Part shown: piece by piece, positions 17,801 to 27,088 of the stretch
Position numbering within the stretch: the stretch's first letter is position 1
Layout: each line of letters starts with the position of its first letter
DNA from: Bacillota bacterium
GTDB lineage: Bacteria; Bacillota; UBA4882; UBA8346
DNA: 64,000 nucleotides
Assembly (NCBI GenBank): GCA_023410535.1
Contig: JAEYPR010000031.1
Coordinates: forward strand, 1 to 64,000
Direction of reading: 5' to 3'
Notes under the pieces: model-generated
The model's database searches: none
The model's input: only the letters and a program-made list of their open reading frames with translations
What the model was told of the DNA's origin: nothing
Translations under genes and position numbers: made by a program

Positions 17801-18524
17801 CGAAGTACCCTCGCGGAGTGATCATCCGCCCCCGTTCAATATACGTGCGGGAATTGCCGATCATGACAATGCTGAACATGTCGATTGTCATCGCCGTCAT
17901 CTGCTCCAACGTAGTCAGATCATGACTCTCACCGACCCGGCCCGCATGACGGACAATTCCCACCGGCGTCTTCCCGTCCCGATAGCCTCCGATAATCTCG
18001 GCCGCGACCGTAATTTGAGTCGTCCGTTGTTTACTTTTGGGATTATAAAGGCAGATTACGAAATCGGCGGCCGCGGCCGCGGCGATTCGCGCGGCAATCT
18101 GTTCCCATGGCGTCAACCGGTCACTCAGACTGATCACCGCAAAATCGTGCATCAACGGCGCGCCGAGAATCGCGGCGGCGGCGCTCGCCGCGGTCAATCC
18201 GGGAATAACTTCCACCGCCACAGCGGCTCCGGAACGATGCAGCACCTCCAGCATGATTCCAGCCATGCCGTAAATACCGCTGTCACCGCCGCTGACCAGC
18301 GCGACTGTCGCTCCGGTCAACGCTCGCGCCAACGCCGCTTCGCAACGTTCAACCTCCCGGGTCATCGTCGAAGCGAGGAACTGTTTGCCGGGGAATAAGT
18401 CTTTCACTAAATCGACATAAACTTGGTAGCCGATAATCCAATCACTGTTTTGTAATGCCTTGACCGCTCGCGGCGTCATATCTTCTTTGGCGCCAGGTCC
18501 GATTCCGACCACGTAGATCTTCAT
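17790..18524 (-). CDS. cbiH: Cobalt-precorrin-3 C17-methyltransferase (CbiH/CobJ)
   Basis: A 244-residue SAM-dependent methyltransferase that methylates C17 with ring contraction. It shows YVVGIGPGAKEDMTPRA at the N-terminus, VALVSGGDSGIYGMAG, PGLTAASAAAAILGAPLMHDFAVISLSD and ICLYNPKSKQR, all specific to this branch of the family. The ATG has an excellent GGAGG 6 bases upstream although it lies 83 bp inside the end of hemA in another frame. Separate CbiG and CbiF are present, as the anaerobic route requires. Confidence 0.95.
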   Translation of the reverse strand: MKIYVVGIGPGAKEDMTPRAVKALQNSDWIIGYQVYVDLVKDLFPGKQFLASTMTREVERCEAALARALTGATVALVSGGDSGIYGMAGIMLEVLHRSGAAVAVEVIPGLTAASAAAAILGAPLMHDFAVISLSDRLTPWEQIAARIAAAAAADFVICLYNPKSKQRTTQITVAAEIIGGYRDGKTPVGIVRHAGRVGESHDLTTLEQMTAMTIDMFSIVMIGNSRTYIERGRMITPRGYFDEQ

Positions 18525-19788
18525 TGATTTCCTCCAAACGCATGGCTCTGTCCAAACATCGATAGTAGATACCGGCTTCGGCGCCCGAAGCGCTATCTTT
18601 GATCCGGTACACGCAACGATTCATTAATAAACCGGCGATACTTCGCATACCCCGGGCAATCTTCGCTTGCTCCTTGGGATCGCTTATATTAAGTTTCAAC
18701 AAGGTCTGCTTGATCTTGACGGACACCTCTTCCCAGACCGTCGCCTCAATCTGTTGGATCAGCGGAAAAACTTGCCGCGATTGATACCATTTTTCAAACC
18801 CCGCCAGTTGTTCGTCAATGATCGTCTCCGCCTTCGCGATATCTAAAGCGTGGTGTTGCAATTCTTCCCGGCAAGCTTCCCCAAGACTGTCAATATTCAA
18901 GAGCCCAATCCCCGGAAGCGTGGCAATTTCTCGATCAATATCACGGGGAACCGCCAAGTCCATAAAGACCCGCTTTTTGGAAGTAATCAAAGCCGGCGCC
19001 AGCTCAGAGCAGGAAATTGCGTAATGGGGACTAGCGGTCATACTGAAAACCAAATCAGCCCCATCCATATATTGATACCGGCAGTCATAGGCTACCGGGG
19101 TTACTTGCGGTCGATTGCTGAAGATCGGTCGCACCTTACTCAAGTGCCGCGCTGCTATATAAATCTGAGCTACGCCCTGCTTTAGTAAGCTATCAACTGT
19201 TAAGACCCCCATCGCGCCCGAACCGATCACCAAAGCAGTCCGGCAGCAGGTAGAGCCATAAGTTGCCAACGCCTTCTCCACCGCGACCTTCGCTGCGGAG
19301 ACCGGCCCTTTGGCGAGTTTGGTCTGGCTCTTAATCAGTTTGACGCCGGTAACGGCCTTTCGAAATAAAGTATTTAGAACTGCTTTACTGGTTCCCGCTG
19401 CCAGAGCGGTTTGATGGGCTTTTTTAACTTGACCTAAAATCTGATCTTCTCCCAACACCAGGGAGTCCAGGCCGCAAGCCACCCGAAACAGATGGCGCAC
19501 GGCGGCTTTACCTTGATAGACGTAAAAATATTTTCGAAACTCGTTGCTATCGAGCTTTTTATAATGGCAAAGCTCATTTTCGAACTCCGTACCGTTAAAT
19601 TGCTGTTCGGCCCCGTGATGATACAACTCGGTCCGGTTGCAGGTGGATAAAAGCGCCCATTCTCCCGCGGGATGGCGTTGTTTGAAGTACTCCAAAAAGT
19701 ACTGCTGTTCTTCAAGATTGAAACTGAATCGTTCTCGCACTTCCAACGAGGCAGAACGAAAGTTGATTCCGATGACCGCAATATTCAC
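18442..19788 (-). CDS. hemA: Glutamyl-tRNA reductase (HemA)
   Basis: A 448-residue NADPH-dependent enzyme that reduces glutamyl-tRNA to glutamate-1-semialdehyde, the entry to the C5 pathway. The catalytic cysteine is in LLSTCNRTELY (~50), with GLDSLVLGEDQILGQVKKA (~110) and the NADPH motif VIGSGAMG (~190). The C-terminus carries an unusual tail of arginine-rich residues after the dimerisation helices; its last 28 codons overlap cbiH in a different frame. It overlaps cbiG by 4 bp (ATGA). Confidence 0.95.
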   Translation of the reverse strand: MNIAVIGINFRSASLEVRERFSFNLEEQQYFLEYFKQRHPAGEWALLSTCNRTELYHHGAEQQFNGTEFENELCHYKKLDSNEFRKYFYVYQGKAAVRHLFRVACGLDSLVLGEDQILGQVKKAHQTALAAGTSKAVLNTLFRKAVTGVKLIKSQTKLAKGPVSAAKVAVEKALATYGSTCCRTALVIGSGAMGVLTVDSLLKQGVAQIYIAARHLSKVRPIFSNRPQVTPVAYDCRYQYMDGADLVFSMTASPHYAISCSELAPALITSKKRVFMDLAVPRDIDREIATLPGIGLLNIDSLGEACREELQHHALDIAKAETIIDEQLAGFEKWYQSRQVFPLIQQIEATVWEEVSVKIKQTLLKLNISDPKEQAKIARGMRSIAGLLMNRCVYRIKDSASGAEAGIYYRCLDRAMRLEEINEDLRGRNRTWRQRRYDAASGQGITKQ

Positions 19789-20828
19789 AATTGAAACTCC
19801 CTTTCTTCCTCCGCCAAGGCGAGGGTGATTCCGGGATATACCATCTTGCCGCAGATCAGACGGGTATGGTCTCCCCCTGATAAAGCAGCGGCTTCCGCCA
19901 CGTTTCCGACTCCGACCGTTTGCTTCACAAAAGGCGAACTCGCCAATTGTTCAGCGACGGGAAGCAACTCCGCCGCGGTAAACGTTTGAAACACGACGTA
20001 GTGCTCGGCACAATATTCGAGAATACCGGGTTCGGCGGCTTTGTGTTCAATCGAAACCATCTTTTTAAGCGCTAAAAAACTCTTGTGGTTTCTTTGGAAG
20101 AAATCCGTGATCGCATCGGCAATCGCCGCTTTCGATGTGCCTTTTTTGCATCCGATTCCCAAAATCAAATTTTGAGGGCGAATGAAAAGCACCTGGCGGG
20201 CAGCGGGTTGATTGGCGGTATCATTATCGACGACCACCGCCCAATCGACCGGCGCCGGCGTTTCGGAAGAATCGGCCAACCGAAGCTGCGGCGAGAGTTC
20301 CCCCCGCAACCGGTATGGCGTGTGTAACACGACAGTCCCGCCGTTCACCAAAACGGCGCTGACCGACTTCAACAGCGGGTCGTTCTCAATAACGCAGTCA
20401 TTGTCACGGCTAAAAACATCAAAAGCGATCACCTGATTTACGTCGGTAGCCGTGGTGATCACGGCGCGTCCCCCAATCAGCGCGGCAACCCGCCGCGCCA
20501 ATTGATTGGCACCGCCATAGTGACCGGATAAAAAACTGATTACATGTTCGCCTTTTTCATCAACGACTAGGATCGCCGGGTCATTTCTTTTGTCCGTTAA
20601 AAACCGGGCGACGCTCCGGACAACAATTCCACAAGCCATAATGAAAATAATTCCGTCATAATTCTCAAAAAGTTCTCCTACCAACGGCGTAAATTTGCCG
20701 GAAAACGGACGGACTGCGGTTTCGATCCCCTGCTTCCAACGGGCGTAATGATCGGCCGGCAACCGCTCAACGATCGTTTCGGCCAAAGCCGCTCCGTTTT
20801 TAGTTAAACTAACCACCGCCAGACGCAT
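19785..20828 (-). CDS. cbiG: Cobalt-precorrin-5A hydrolase (CbiG)
   Basis: A 347-residue enzyme that opens the delta-lactone and releases acetaldehyde, a step unique to the anaerobic pathway. The N-terminal domain has DGIIFIMACGIVVRSVA and FLSGHYGGANQLARRVA; the C-terminal domain starts ILGIGCKKGTSKAAI and contains TVGVGNVAEAAAL. GGAGGGGG lies 6 bases before the ATG. Confidence 0.94.
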   Translation of the reverse strand: MRLAVVSLTKNGAALAETIVERLPADHYARWKQGIETAVRPFSGKFTPLVGELFENYDGIIFIMACGIVVRSVARFLTDKRNDPAILVVDEKGEHVISFLSGHYGGANQLARRVAALIGGRAVITTATDVNQVIAFDVFSRDNDCVIENDPLLKSVSAVLVNGGTVVLHTPYRLRGELSPQLRLADSSETPAPVDWAVVVDNDTANQPAARQVLFIRPQNLILGIGCKKGTSKAAIADAITDFFQRNHKSFLALKKMVSIEHKAAEPGILEYCAEHYVVFQTFTAAELLPVAEQLASSPFVKQTVGVGNVAEAAALSGGDHTRLICGKMVYPGITLALAEEEREFQL

Positions 20829-20845
20829 TCTTTTCCCCCTCCGCG

Positions 20846-21436
20846 CTATCCGTTCAGCCTTATTAAACTGGCGTAGCCCTCTGCATTAATCCTCACTTGC
20901 GTAATTCCGCAGTGATTAATCGCAAAGCGCCAGGCCGCTTCAGGCGGTAAACCCAATAAAACAGTCAGCATCATCCGAATGCAACCCGCATGACTCACCA
21001 TGATATAACAGCCCTGCCGGGATGATTCAAGCAAGTTACGGAGGAACTCGTCGACCCGACCCTGAACCTGGCTTGGGCGCTCAGCGCCGGTTGTCGCATA
21101 GTCCGGATCGTTGAGCCACGTTTGACACTGGACCGGATACTTCGTCTGAATCTCGGCGAAGGTCAGGTCCTCCCAGATGCCAAAGTTCCTCTCTTTCAAT
21201 GCTGCCGCGGGACGAATCTCCAAGTCCCGGTCGCGATTGATGATCGTTGCGGTGTCCAACGCCCGCCGCAACGGGCTACTGAAAATCGCGTCCGCTTTGA
21301 CCGCGCGGAGTTTTTTCCGGAGCGCCTCCGCCTGACGCCAACCGGTTTCATTCAATTCAACGTCGGTCCAACCAAGATAAGCACCCTGACGGTTACGGTC
21401 GGTCTCGCCATGCCGGATTAGATATAGTTCGAGCAT
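20846..21436 (-). CDS. cobC: Histidine phosphatase, probable alpha-ribazole phosphatase
   Basis: A 196-residue phosphoglycerate-mutase-like phosphatase. The catalytic LIRHGETDRNR is at residues 5-15, FSSPLRRALDTA at ~53 and the second histidine in MVSHAGCIRM (~150). Its place between cbiG and cobS suggests CobC, which dephosphorylates alpha-ribazole 5'-phosphate or adenosylcobalamin 5'-phosphate. The ATG at 21436 has GGGAG 11 bases upstream; an upstream GTG at 21448 is too close to that site. Confidence 0.85.
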   Translation of the reverse strand: MLELYLIRHGETDRNRQGAYLGWTDVELNETGWRQAEALRKKLRAVKADAIFSSPLRRALDTATIINRDRDLEIRPAAALKERNFGIWEDLTFAEIQTKYPVQCQTWLNDPDYATTGAERPSQVQGRVDEFLRNLLESSRQGCYIMVSHAGCIRMMLTVLLGLPPEAAWRFAINHCGITQVRINAEGYASLIRLNG

Positions 21437-21456
21437 TCTTGCAGCCACTCCCTGAA

Positions 21457-22221
21457 TTACTTTATGGCGAGATAAGCGATGAGCAGATAAAACGTTTGCG
21501 TCAATTCACAGACCGCTCCCAAGAGGTCGCCGGTGACGCCGCCGATCTTGCGCGCCAACCATTTCACAACCAGTAACGCGAAGACTACCGGCAATACGGC
21601 AAAACCGAGCCAGCGCCAGCCCAGGAAAACCAGGCTGATTCCGAGGTAAACCAGTGTCCCGCCGATCGCTTCAGGCAAACCGCAATAGTCAACGAACGAT
21701 TTTGCCAAGCCGTCGGCACGGGCGTACTGTTCGATCCCGGCCGCCACCGGTAATACCATCCGGCCGGCTACCGGCATCATTAAAATAAACGGCGCCATCC
21801 GCTCCGTGAACTCCGCCAACAACAATATGTTCAAAATAATCAGGCTGACCAGCGCCAAAACCGCATAGGTCCCCACCCGGCTATCCTTCATGATCTCCAA
21901 CATCCGCTCCTTGGGCCGGTTGGAGAAAACGCCGTCGGCGGTATCGCTCCACCCGTCCAAGTGCAGCCCGCCAGTGAAAATGATATAGAAAATCACCATA
22001 CCGGTAGCGGTAAGCAACGGCGAAAACCGGTACCCCAGGATCGCGCGCGCCGCTAGAAGCAAAAAACCGATTCCCAAACCGATGAGCGGAGCATAAACCA
22101 ACCCCTTGCCATAATCAACCGCTTGCGCCCGCAAATCGTAACGGATGGGAAAGGTCGTTAAAAACTGGATCATTAACAACAGTCGCTTCAATGCCTGTTT
22201 CACGGGATAACGCCCTTTCAT
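21457..22221 (-). CDS. cobS: Adenosylcobinamide-GDP ribazoletransferase (cobalamin synthase CobS)
   Basis: A 254-residue integral membrane enzyme that joins alpha-ribazole (or its phosphate) to adenosylcobinamide-GDP. LLMIQFLTTFPI near the N-terminus, GGLHLDGWSDTADGVFS with the DxxxD acidic motif (~75-95) and MKDSRVGTYAVLAL are diagnostic, and about six membrane segments follow. The ATG at 22221 overlaps the cobU stop as ATGA; the longer frame to 22287 lies in cobU. Confidence 0.94.
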   Translation of the reverse strand: MKGRYPVKQALKRLLLMIQFLTTFPIRYDLRAQAVDYGKGLVYAPLIGLGIGFLLLAARAILGYRFSPLLTATGMVIFYIIFTGGLHLDGWSDTADGVFSNRPKERMLEIMKDSRVGTYAVLALVSLIILNILLLAEFTERMAPFILMMPVAGRMVLPVAAGIEQYARADGLAKSFVDYCGLPEAIGGTLVYLGISLVFLGWRWLGFAVLPVVFALLVVKWLARKIGGVTGDLLGAVCELTQTFYLLIAYLAIK

Positions 22222-22811
22222 TGTTTCTCGGATTCGGCCGGGGATGTCGGCTGCGGCTTCAGCCGCAATGGTATTCCGCTCACACAAAAGTATACTTCCC
22301 GGGCCGCCGCAGCCAATTGTCGGTTGACCGCACCATGAAGGTCGACAAAAAACCGGCTGAGTTTGGTTCCGGGCACTACGCCCATCCCCAATTCATTGGT
22401 GACCACCAAAACTGGCACCGGTACGGTTTCCGCCGCTGTCGTCAACTTGGTAAACTCCTGCAACGCTTCTTGCTCCACAACCTTGGCTTGGGCGGTCGTG
22501 ATTTCATCCCAGTCCCGTCCCGAAACAAACAGCAAGTTATTTAGCATCACCGTGACGCAATCCAAAATAACGGCGGATTTGCCGGAGACCGAATCCATAA
22601 TGAGCCGGTCCAAATCGCGAAACGCCTCAACGGTTTCCCAAGTAGCCGGCCGGCGCCGCCGGTGTTGCGCAATCCGTTCCGCCATCTCGTCGTCGCAAGC
22701 TGTCGCGGTTGCGATGTACAAAACCGGTCCGCCCGTGTTTACTGCCAGTTGCTCTGCCAAAGCGCTTTTGCCGCTCCGGGTGCCGCCGGTAATCAGAATC
22801 AACGCACCCAT
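22218..22811 (-). CDS. cobU: Adenosylcobinamide kinase / adenosylcobinamide-phosphate guanylyltransferase
   Basis: A 197-residue bifunctional enzyme that phosphorylates adenosylcobinamide and transfers GMP to it. The P-loop is ITGGTRSGKSALAEQLA (7-23), and the guanylylated histidine region is RIAQHRRRRPATWETVE (~46-62). LDCVTVMLNNLLF and VVTNELGMGVVP are further family blocks. It shares a base with the cobT stop and 4 bp with cobS, forming the lower-ligand assembly group cobT-cobU-cobS-cobC. Confidence 0.95.
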   Translation of the reverse strand: MGALILITGGTRSGKSALAEQLAVNTGGPVLYIATATACDDEMAERIAQHRRRRPATWETVEAFRDLDRLIMDSVSGKSAVILDCVTVMLNNLLFVSGRDWDEITTAQAKVVEQEALQEFTKLTTAAETVPVPVLVVTNELGMGVVPGTKLSRFFVDLHGAVNRQLAAAAREVYFCVSGIPLRLKPQPTSPAESEKQ

Positions 22812-23878
22812 TAGCGGATATCCACTAAAAAGTCGTTTGCCATATTCATCTCGGCAAACGTCCCCATCCGGTTCATCACTGCCAAAGCCGCTTCAATCAA
22901 TTGGAAACCCAACGCGCAGCCCGTTCCCTCGCCGAGACGCATTTGCAGATTGAACGGCGCTTCCATTTCGAGTTCCTGCATCAGCCGCCGGAAGCCCGGT
23001 TCGGCAGAGGCATGCGAAGCAATCAGATAATCTTTGGTCAACGGATTCAAGCGGACGGCCGTTAACGCCGCCGCCGCGGCAATAAACCCATCGATGACAA
23101 TGGGAATCCGGTAATAAGCGGCTCCCAGATAACAACCAACCAAGCCGGCGATATCAAAACCGCCCACTTTCGCCAGGACATCCAACGGATCGTTTCGGTC
23201 CGGTTGATTAACGGTTAAAGCAGTGGTAATGACCGCTTTTTTCTTAGCGAAGTCGGCGTCATTTAATCCTGCTCCCTTCCCTACCGCCGTCTCCGCATCG
23301 CATCCGGTAAACGCCATTAAAACCGCGCTGCTGGTACTGGTATTGCCCGCTCCCATTTCGCCGGTGCCCAGCAAGTTATATCCTTCATCCGCCAGTTGGG
23401 CGACGATCGCGATTCCCGCTTCGATGCCCCGAACGGCTTCCGCGCGGGACATTGCCGGACCCTGAGCCATGTTTGACGTGCCGCGCCGGATCTTCCGGTC
23501 AATGATTCCCGGATTGGCCAGTTCGGCGTCAATTCCGATATCGATAATCCGCAGATCAGCACCGGCGACTCCGGCCAAAACATTAACACCGGCGATGCCG
23601 CGGACAAAATTAAGGGTTTGAATCGCGGTGATCTCCTTCGGACAGGAACTGACCCCTTCCGCGCAGACCCCGTTATCAGCAGCCATTATCACAATGCACT
23701 TTTTGGCGATCTCGTTCCGCATCTGGCCGGTAATGCCGCTGATCTGGGCCGCTATCTCTTCCAGCCGTCCCAGACTCCCGATGGGTTTGAGCAGACTGTC
23801 CAGTCGGCGCCAAGCTTCTGTCATAACCTCTTGACGTAGCGGTTTTATTCCCGTCAGGATCTCAAGATAATTGTTCAT
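22811..23878 (-). CDS. cobT: Nicotinate-nucleotide--dimethylbenzimidazole phosphoribosyltransferase
   Basis: A 355-residue enzyme that makes alpha-ribazole phosphate from the lower-ligand base. It shows LDSLLKPIGSLGRLEEIAAQ, MAADNGVCAEGVSSCPKEIT, LGTGEMGAGNTSTSSA and the catalytic glutamate in RLGEGTGCALGFQL. The ATG at 23878 follows AAAGGATG, seven bases after the cbiF stop; the frame to 23953 overlaps cbiF and has no ribosome site. The base used (DMB or another) cannot be told. Confidence 0.95.
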   Translation of the reverse strand: MNNYLEILTGIKPLRQEVMTEAWRRLDSLLKPIGSLGRLEEIAAQISGITGQMRNEIAKKCIVIMAADNGVCAEGVSSCPKEITAIQTLNFVRGIAGVNVLAGVAGADLRIIDIGIDAELANPGIIDRKIRRGTSNMAQGPAMSRAEAVRGIEAGIAIVAQLADEGYNLLGTGEMGAGNTSTSSAVLMAFTGCDAETAVGKGAGLNDADFAKKKAVITTALTVNQPDRNDPLDVLAKVGGFDIAGLVGCYLGAAYYRIPIVIDGFIAAAAALTAVRLNPLTKDYLIASHASAEPGFRRLMQELEMEAPFNLQMRLGEGTGCALGFQLIEAALAVMNRMGTFAEMNMANDFLVDIR

Positions 23879-23885
23879 TCCGCTT

Positions 23886-24680
23886 TCATCCTTTGCATGA
23901 GTTTTGGAAATTGCCGTTTTGGGAGTGATCTCCCGACCCGCTGCGGTATTCATGGCTGAAGTGGGGATCGTACAGTTTGGATAATTGATATTCCGATCCT
24001 AAAAAATTACCCACCGTCAGCAAAGCGGTTTTAACAATGCCCGCTTCTTTCACCATCCCGGCGATTGTGTCGAGATTACCGCGGATAATCTTTTCCTCCG
24101 GCCAGGAAGCTTTATAAACCACCGCCGCCGGAGTGGCCGGCGGATAATGTTTCATTAATTGCTCCACCATTTTATCGATCATTTGAATACTTAAGAAAAT
24201 CACCATGCTGGCTTGGTGGGACGCCAGTGCTTCCAAACTTTCGGTTGGGGGGACCGGAGTTCGTCCTTCCATCCGGGTCAAAATTAAAGTCTGAGCGACT
24301 CCGGGAAGCGTATATTCAGCTTGTAAGGTCGCTGCAGTCGCCGCAAACGAACTGACTCCCGGCACGATTTGACAGGGAATCCCCTTTTGGGCCAAAACGT
24401 CCAATTGTTCGCGAATTGCGCCGAAGAGGGACGGGTCGCCCGTGTGGAGCCGGACCACATTCCGTCCTTGCGCGTAACCCGCCTCCAAGAGTCCCAACAC
24501 CTCGCCCAACGTCATCCCGGCACTGTCATAAATGGCGCATCCGGGTTTGACATCGGCCAATAACGCCGGATTAACCAGCGAGCCGGCGTAAATGATCAGA
24601 TCGGCCGTCTCTAATAACCGTTTTCCCTTCACCGTAATCAATTCCGGATCGCCCGGACCGGCGCCGACGAAATAAATCAT
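23886..24680 (-). CDS. cbiF: Cobalt-precorrin-4 C11-methyltransferase (CbiF/CobM)
   Basis: A 264-residue SAM-dependent corrin methyltransferase. IYFVGAGPGDPELITVKG (2-19), YAGSLVNPALL, LHTGDPSLFGAIREQ, VPGVSSFAATAATLQAEYTLPG and MVIFLSIQMID are diagnostic. The start at 24680 has GGGGAT upstream; the longer frame to 24716 does not. The C-terminal tail past LYDPHFSHEYR is serine/asparagine-rich and not conserved. Confidence 0.95.
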   Translation of the reverse strand: MIYFVGAGPGDPELITVKGKRLLETADLIIYAGSLVNPALLADVKPGCAIYDSAGMTLGEVLGLLEAGYAQGRNVVRLHTGDPSLFGAIREQLDVLAQKGIPCQIVPGVSSFAATAATLQAEYTLPGVAQTLILTRMEGRTPVPPTESLEALASHQASMVIFLSIQMIDKMVEQLMKHYPPATPAAVVYKASWPEEKIIRGNLDTIAGMVKEAGIVKTALLTVGNFLGSEYQLSKLYDPHFSHEYRSGSGDHSQNGNFQNSCKG

Positions 24681-24755
24681 CTTGTTATCCCCATTCGTTT
24701 TGATTCCGACCCGCAATTCGGCTTACGGCGCATCCTATCCCTAATAGCGCTGCAT

Positions 24756-25979
24756 TTATACGGCTCGGCGTTGGGCGCTAATTACGAAAACCGGATTGAG
24801 CGCCCGCAACAGATGTTTCCCGCCAACCTGCTCTCCCCGGGATACAGCGACATTCACCACTTCGACGGCGTCAAAGCCATTCTCCGTCAATCCGGCTAGC
24901 GCTTCGTGACAGGTTTCAATGGTCACAGCGTTGATAACCACTCGGATCTCACGCCGGAACCGGGACAAACCGGCCAAGATGGGCAACAATTGACGGCCGC
25001 TTCCGCCGATAAACACCCGGTCCGGCTCGGGTAAGCCGGCGAGTGCCCCGGGGGCTTCCCCGGGAATCACTTGAAGATTGAAAGCCCCAAACCGGTTGGC
25101 ATTCTCCACAATTAAGTCGCAAGCAACCGCCGCTTTCTCGATGGCGTAGACTTGGCCTTCCCGGCATTGCAACGCGCATTCGACCGCCACTGAACCGGTT
25201 CCGGCGCCGATGTCATAGACCAAGTGCCCCGGTTGCAAACGTAATTTAGTGAGCGAAACCGCTCTGACTTCTTCTTTGGTCATTGGAACCTCACCTCTCA
25301 CAAACAAGGCGTCGGGAATGCCGGGAGTTTGAAACGGCCACTGAACCGGCGGCGCTTCCATCCATTCAATTAGCATGAGGGCAAGACTTTCAAACTGTTG
25401 GCGGCTTATTTCCTGGATCGTCCCCTGCACGATTCGCTCCCGGGGATAGGACAGATTCTCTCCCACTACAACCCGGACTGCCGTTACTCCCTGCCGCAGC
25501 AGTTCCTGACAGATTTTCTCGGGGGTGTATTTACCGCCCGTAAACAAACAAACTTGGCGGTGCCGGACCAGTTCGGACCAGAGATTGGCGTTGTCTTTGC
25601 CATGCAGACTAACGATTCGCCAAGTATGCCATGAGGTTTGGATTTTCGCAGCCAAACACTGCAATGAACTGATGCCCGGGACCACTTCCACCGGGCATTG
25701 GGGCAACCGGGTCCGGATGGTCTGAAGCATGCTGAAAAGACCGGGATCGCCGGTCACCACCACGCCAATCCGTTTTCTTTCATGATTTTCGGCTAGGAAA
25801 TTACAAATATCATCCAGGTTATCGGCGACCGTAATCTTTTCGCCGGACCAATCAGGAAACAAGGCTAGATTACGCGCCCCGCCGATAAGTACTTGACATC
25901 CGGCGACTACTTCTTTCGCAATGGGAGTTATCCAATCCGGATGGCCGGGACCGATCCCCACGATACAAACGCCGCTCAT
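24756..25979 (-). CDS. cbiET: Fused cobalt-precorrin-7 C5-methyltransferase / cobalt-precorrin-6B C15-methyltransferase (decarboxylating)
   Basis: A 407-residue fusion. Residues 1-205 are CbiE (VGIGPGHPDWITPIA, VVTGDPGLFSMLQTI, VPGISSLQCLAAKI); residues ~215-407 are CbiT, a class I methyltransferase that also decarboxylates the C12 acetate (PMTKEEVRAVSLTKL, VYDIGAGTGSVAVECAL, DRVFIGGSG). CobL in the aerobic pathway has the same arrangement. It overlaps cbiD by 4 bp (ATGA). A 75-bp space follows before cbiF. Confidence 0.95.
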   Translation of the reverse strand: MSGVCIVGIGPGHPDWITPIAKEVVAGCQVLIGGARNLALFPDWSGEKITVADNLDDICNFLAENHERKRIGVVVTGDPGLFSMLQTIRTRLPQCPVEVVPGISSLQCLAAKIQTSWHTWRIVSLHGKDNANLWSELVRHRQVCLFTGGKYTPEKICQELLRQGVTAVRVVVGENLSYPRERIVQGTIQEISRQQFESLALMLIEWMEAPPVQWPFQTPGIPDALFVRGEVPMTKEEVRAVSLTKLRLQPGHLVYDIGAGTGSVAVECALQCREGQVYAIEKAAVACDLIVENANRFGAFNLQVIPGEAPGALAGLPEPDRVFIGGSGRQLLPILAGLSRFRREIRVVINAVTIETCHEALAGLTENGFDAVEVVNVAVSRGEQVGGKHLLRALNPVFVISAQRRAV

Positions 25980-27088
25980 CTTGTCATCCCTTTCATGATC
26001 TCCGCCGCCGTCGCATCCATCGCCAATAAGAGGTCTTGCGAATCAAACAGAATCGCTCCGACTCTGATTTTTTCAGCGACATAGCCTTGGCAACGTTGCG
26101 CAACCTGATCGGCGATTCGTTGATACACTCCGCGAATATTGCAACGTTCCATAATTGCCGCCGCTGCTTCCGTGGTCGGACAGGCGTAAATCTCCGCCAA
26201 CACCGGTTGGGTTGCGCCGGCTAACGCCGCGTAGGCGCAGAGAATTTCCGCGCGGGCGTCCGCCACCCGGCTGTGGGTTTGAAATATCCCCGCCGCCACT
26301 TTCACCAACTTGCCCAAGTGACCAAGGATTAAAATCTCCTGAAACCCGTATTCTAAGGCCTTGTCCAGCATAAAACCGATAAAATTGCTGATCTTCACTT
26401 CATAACGGGGATTGATTCCCAACTTCATTGCAAAATTCTCACCGTAATTGCCGAAGACGAAAACCGCTTGGGATAACCCTTGCGAACGCATGACACTTAG
26501 TTTTAACGCCAACGATTCTTTCAACGCTTCCTGGGACATGGGTTCGACAATGCCGGTGGTTCCCAGGATCGAAAGTCCGCCGACAATCCCCAACTTCGGA
26601 TTGAAGGTCCGCGCCGCCAACTCCGCCCCACCGGGAATACTGAGCACGATCCGGGCGCCCCGACCGGGTGGCAACACCCGTTTCACTTCGCTTTCAATCA
26701 TCGCCAGCGGCACCGGATTGATTGCCGCTTGTCCCGGCGGAATTTTCAGGCCGGGCAAGGTCACCCGCCCGATCCCCGCGCCCCCTTCGATCCTTACCTC
26801 GCCGTCAACGGTTAAAGACGCTTCCGCAAAAACCTTAATGCCATCGGTAACATCCGGATCGTCGCCGGCATCCTTCACAATGGCGCAATGGGCAATACCG
26901 TTTGTAACAAGGCAATCGGAAACCGGTAATATCAAACTCCGACCGCCCGGCGTAGCGATCTCCACTGCTGTGACCGGAGTGCCGACAGTCAGCAAAACCA
27001 CCGCAGCCTTGGCTGCCCCGGCCGCGCAGGATCCGGTCGTATAACCTTTCCGCAATTTTTTGCCCGAATCAAAGCGATATTCATCCAT
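25976..27088 (-). CDS. cbiD: Cobalt-precorrin-5B C1-methyltransferase (CbiD)
   Basis: A 370-residue C1-methyltransferase specific to the anaerobic pathway. The glycine-rich signature GYTTGSCAAGAAKAA is at residues 15-29. IPPGQAAINPVPLAMI and VFGNYGENFAMKLGI follow in conserved order. Length is typical. It overlaps cbiC by 8 bp and cbiET by 4 bp. Its presence with cbiG, cbiJ and cbiK, and the absence of cobG/cobF, marks the oxygen-independent route. Confidence 0.95.
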   Translation of the reverse strand: MDEYRFDSGKKLRKGYTTGSCAAGAAKAAVVLLTVGTPVTAVEIATPGGRSLILPVSDCLVTNGIAHCAIVKDAGDDPDVTDGIKVFAEASLTVDGEVRIEGGAGIGRVTLPGLKIPPGQAAINPVPLAMIESEVKRVLPPGRGARIVLSIPGGAELAARTFNPKLGIVGGLSILGTTGIVEPMSQEALKESLALKLSVMRSQGLSQAVFVFGNYGENFAMKLGINPRYEVKISNFIGFMLDKALEYGFQEILILGHLGKLVKVAAGIFQTHSRVADARAEILCAYAALAGATQPVLAEIYACPTTEAAAAIMERCNIRGVYQRIADQVAQRCQGYVAEKIRVGAILFDSQDLLLAMDATAAEIMKGMTR

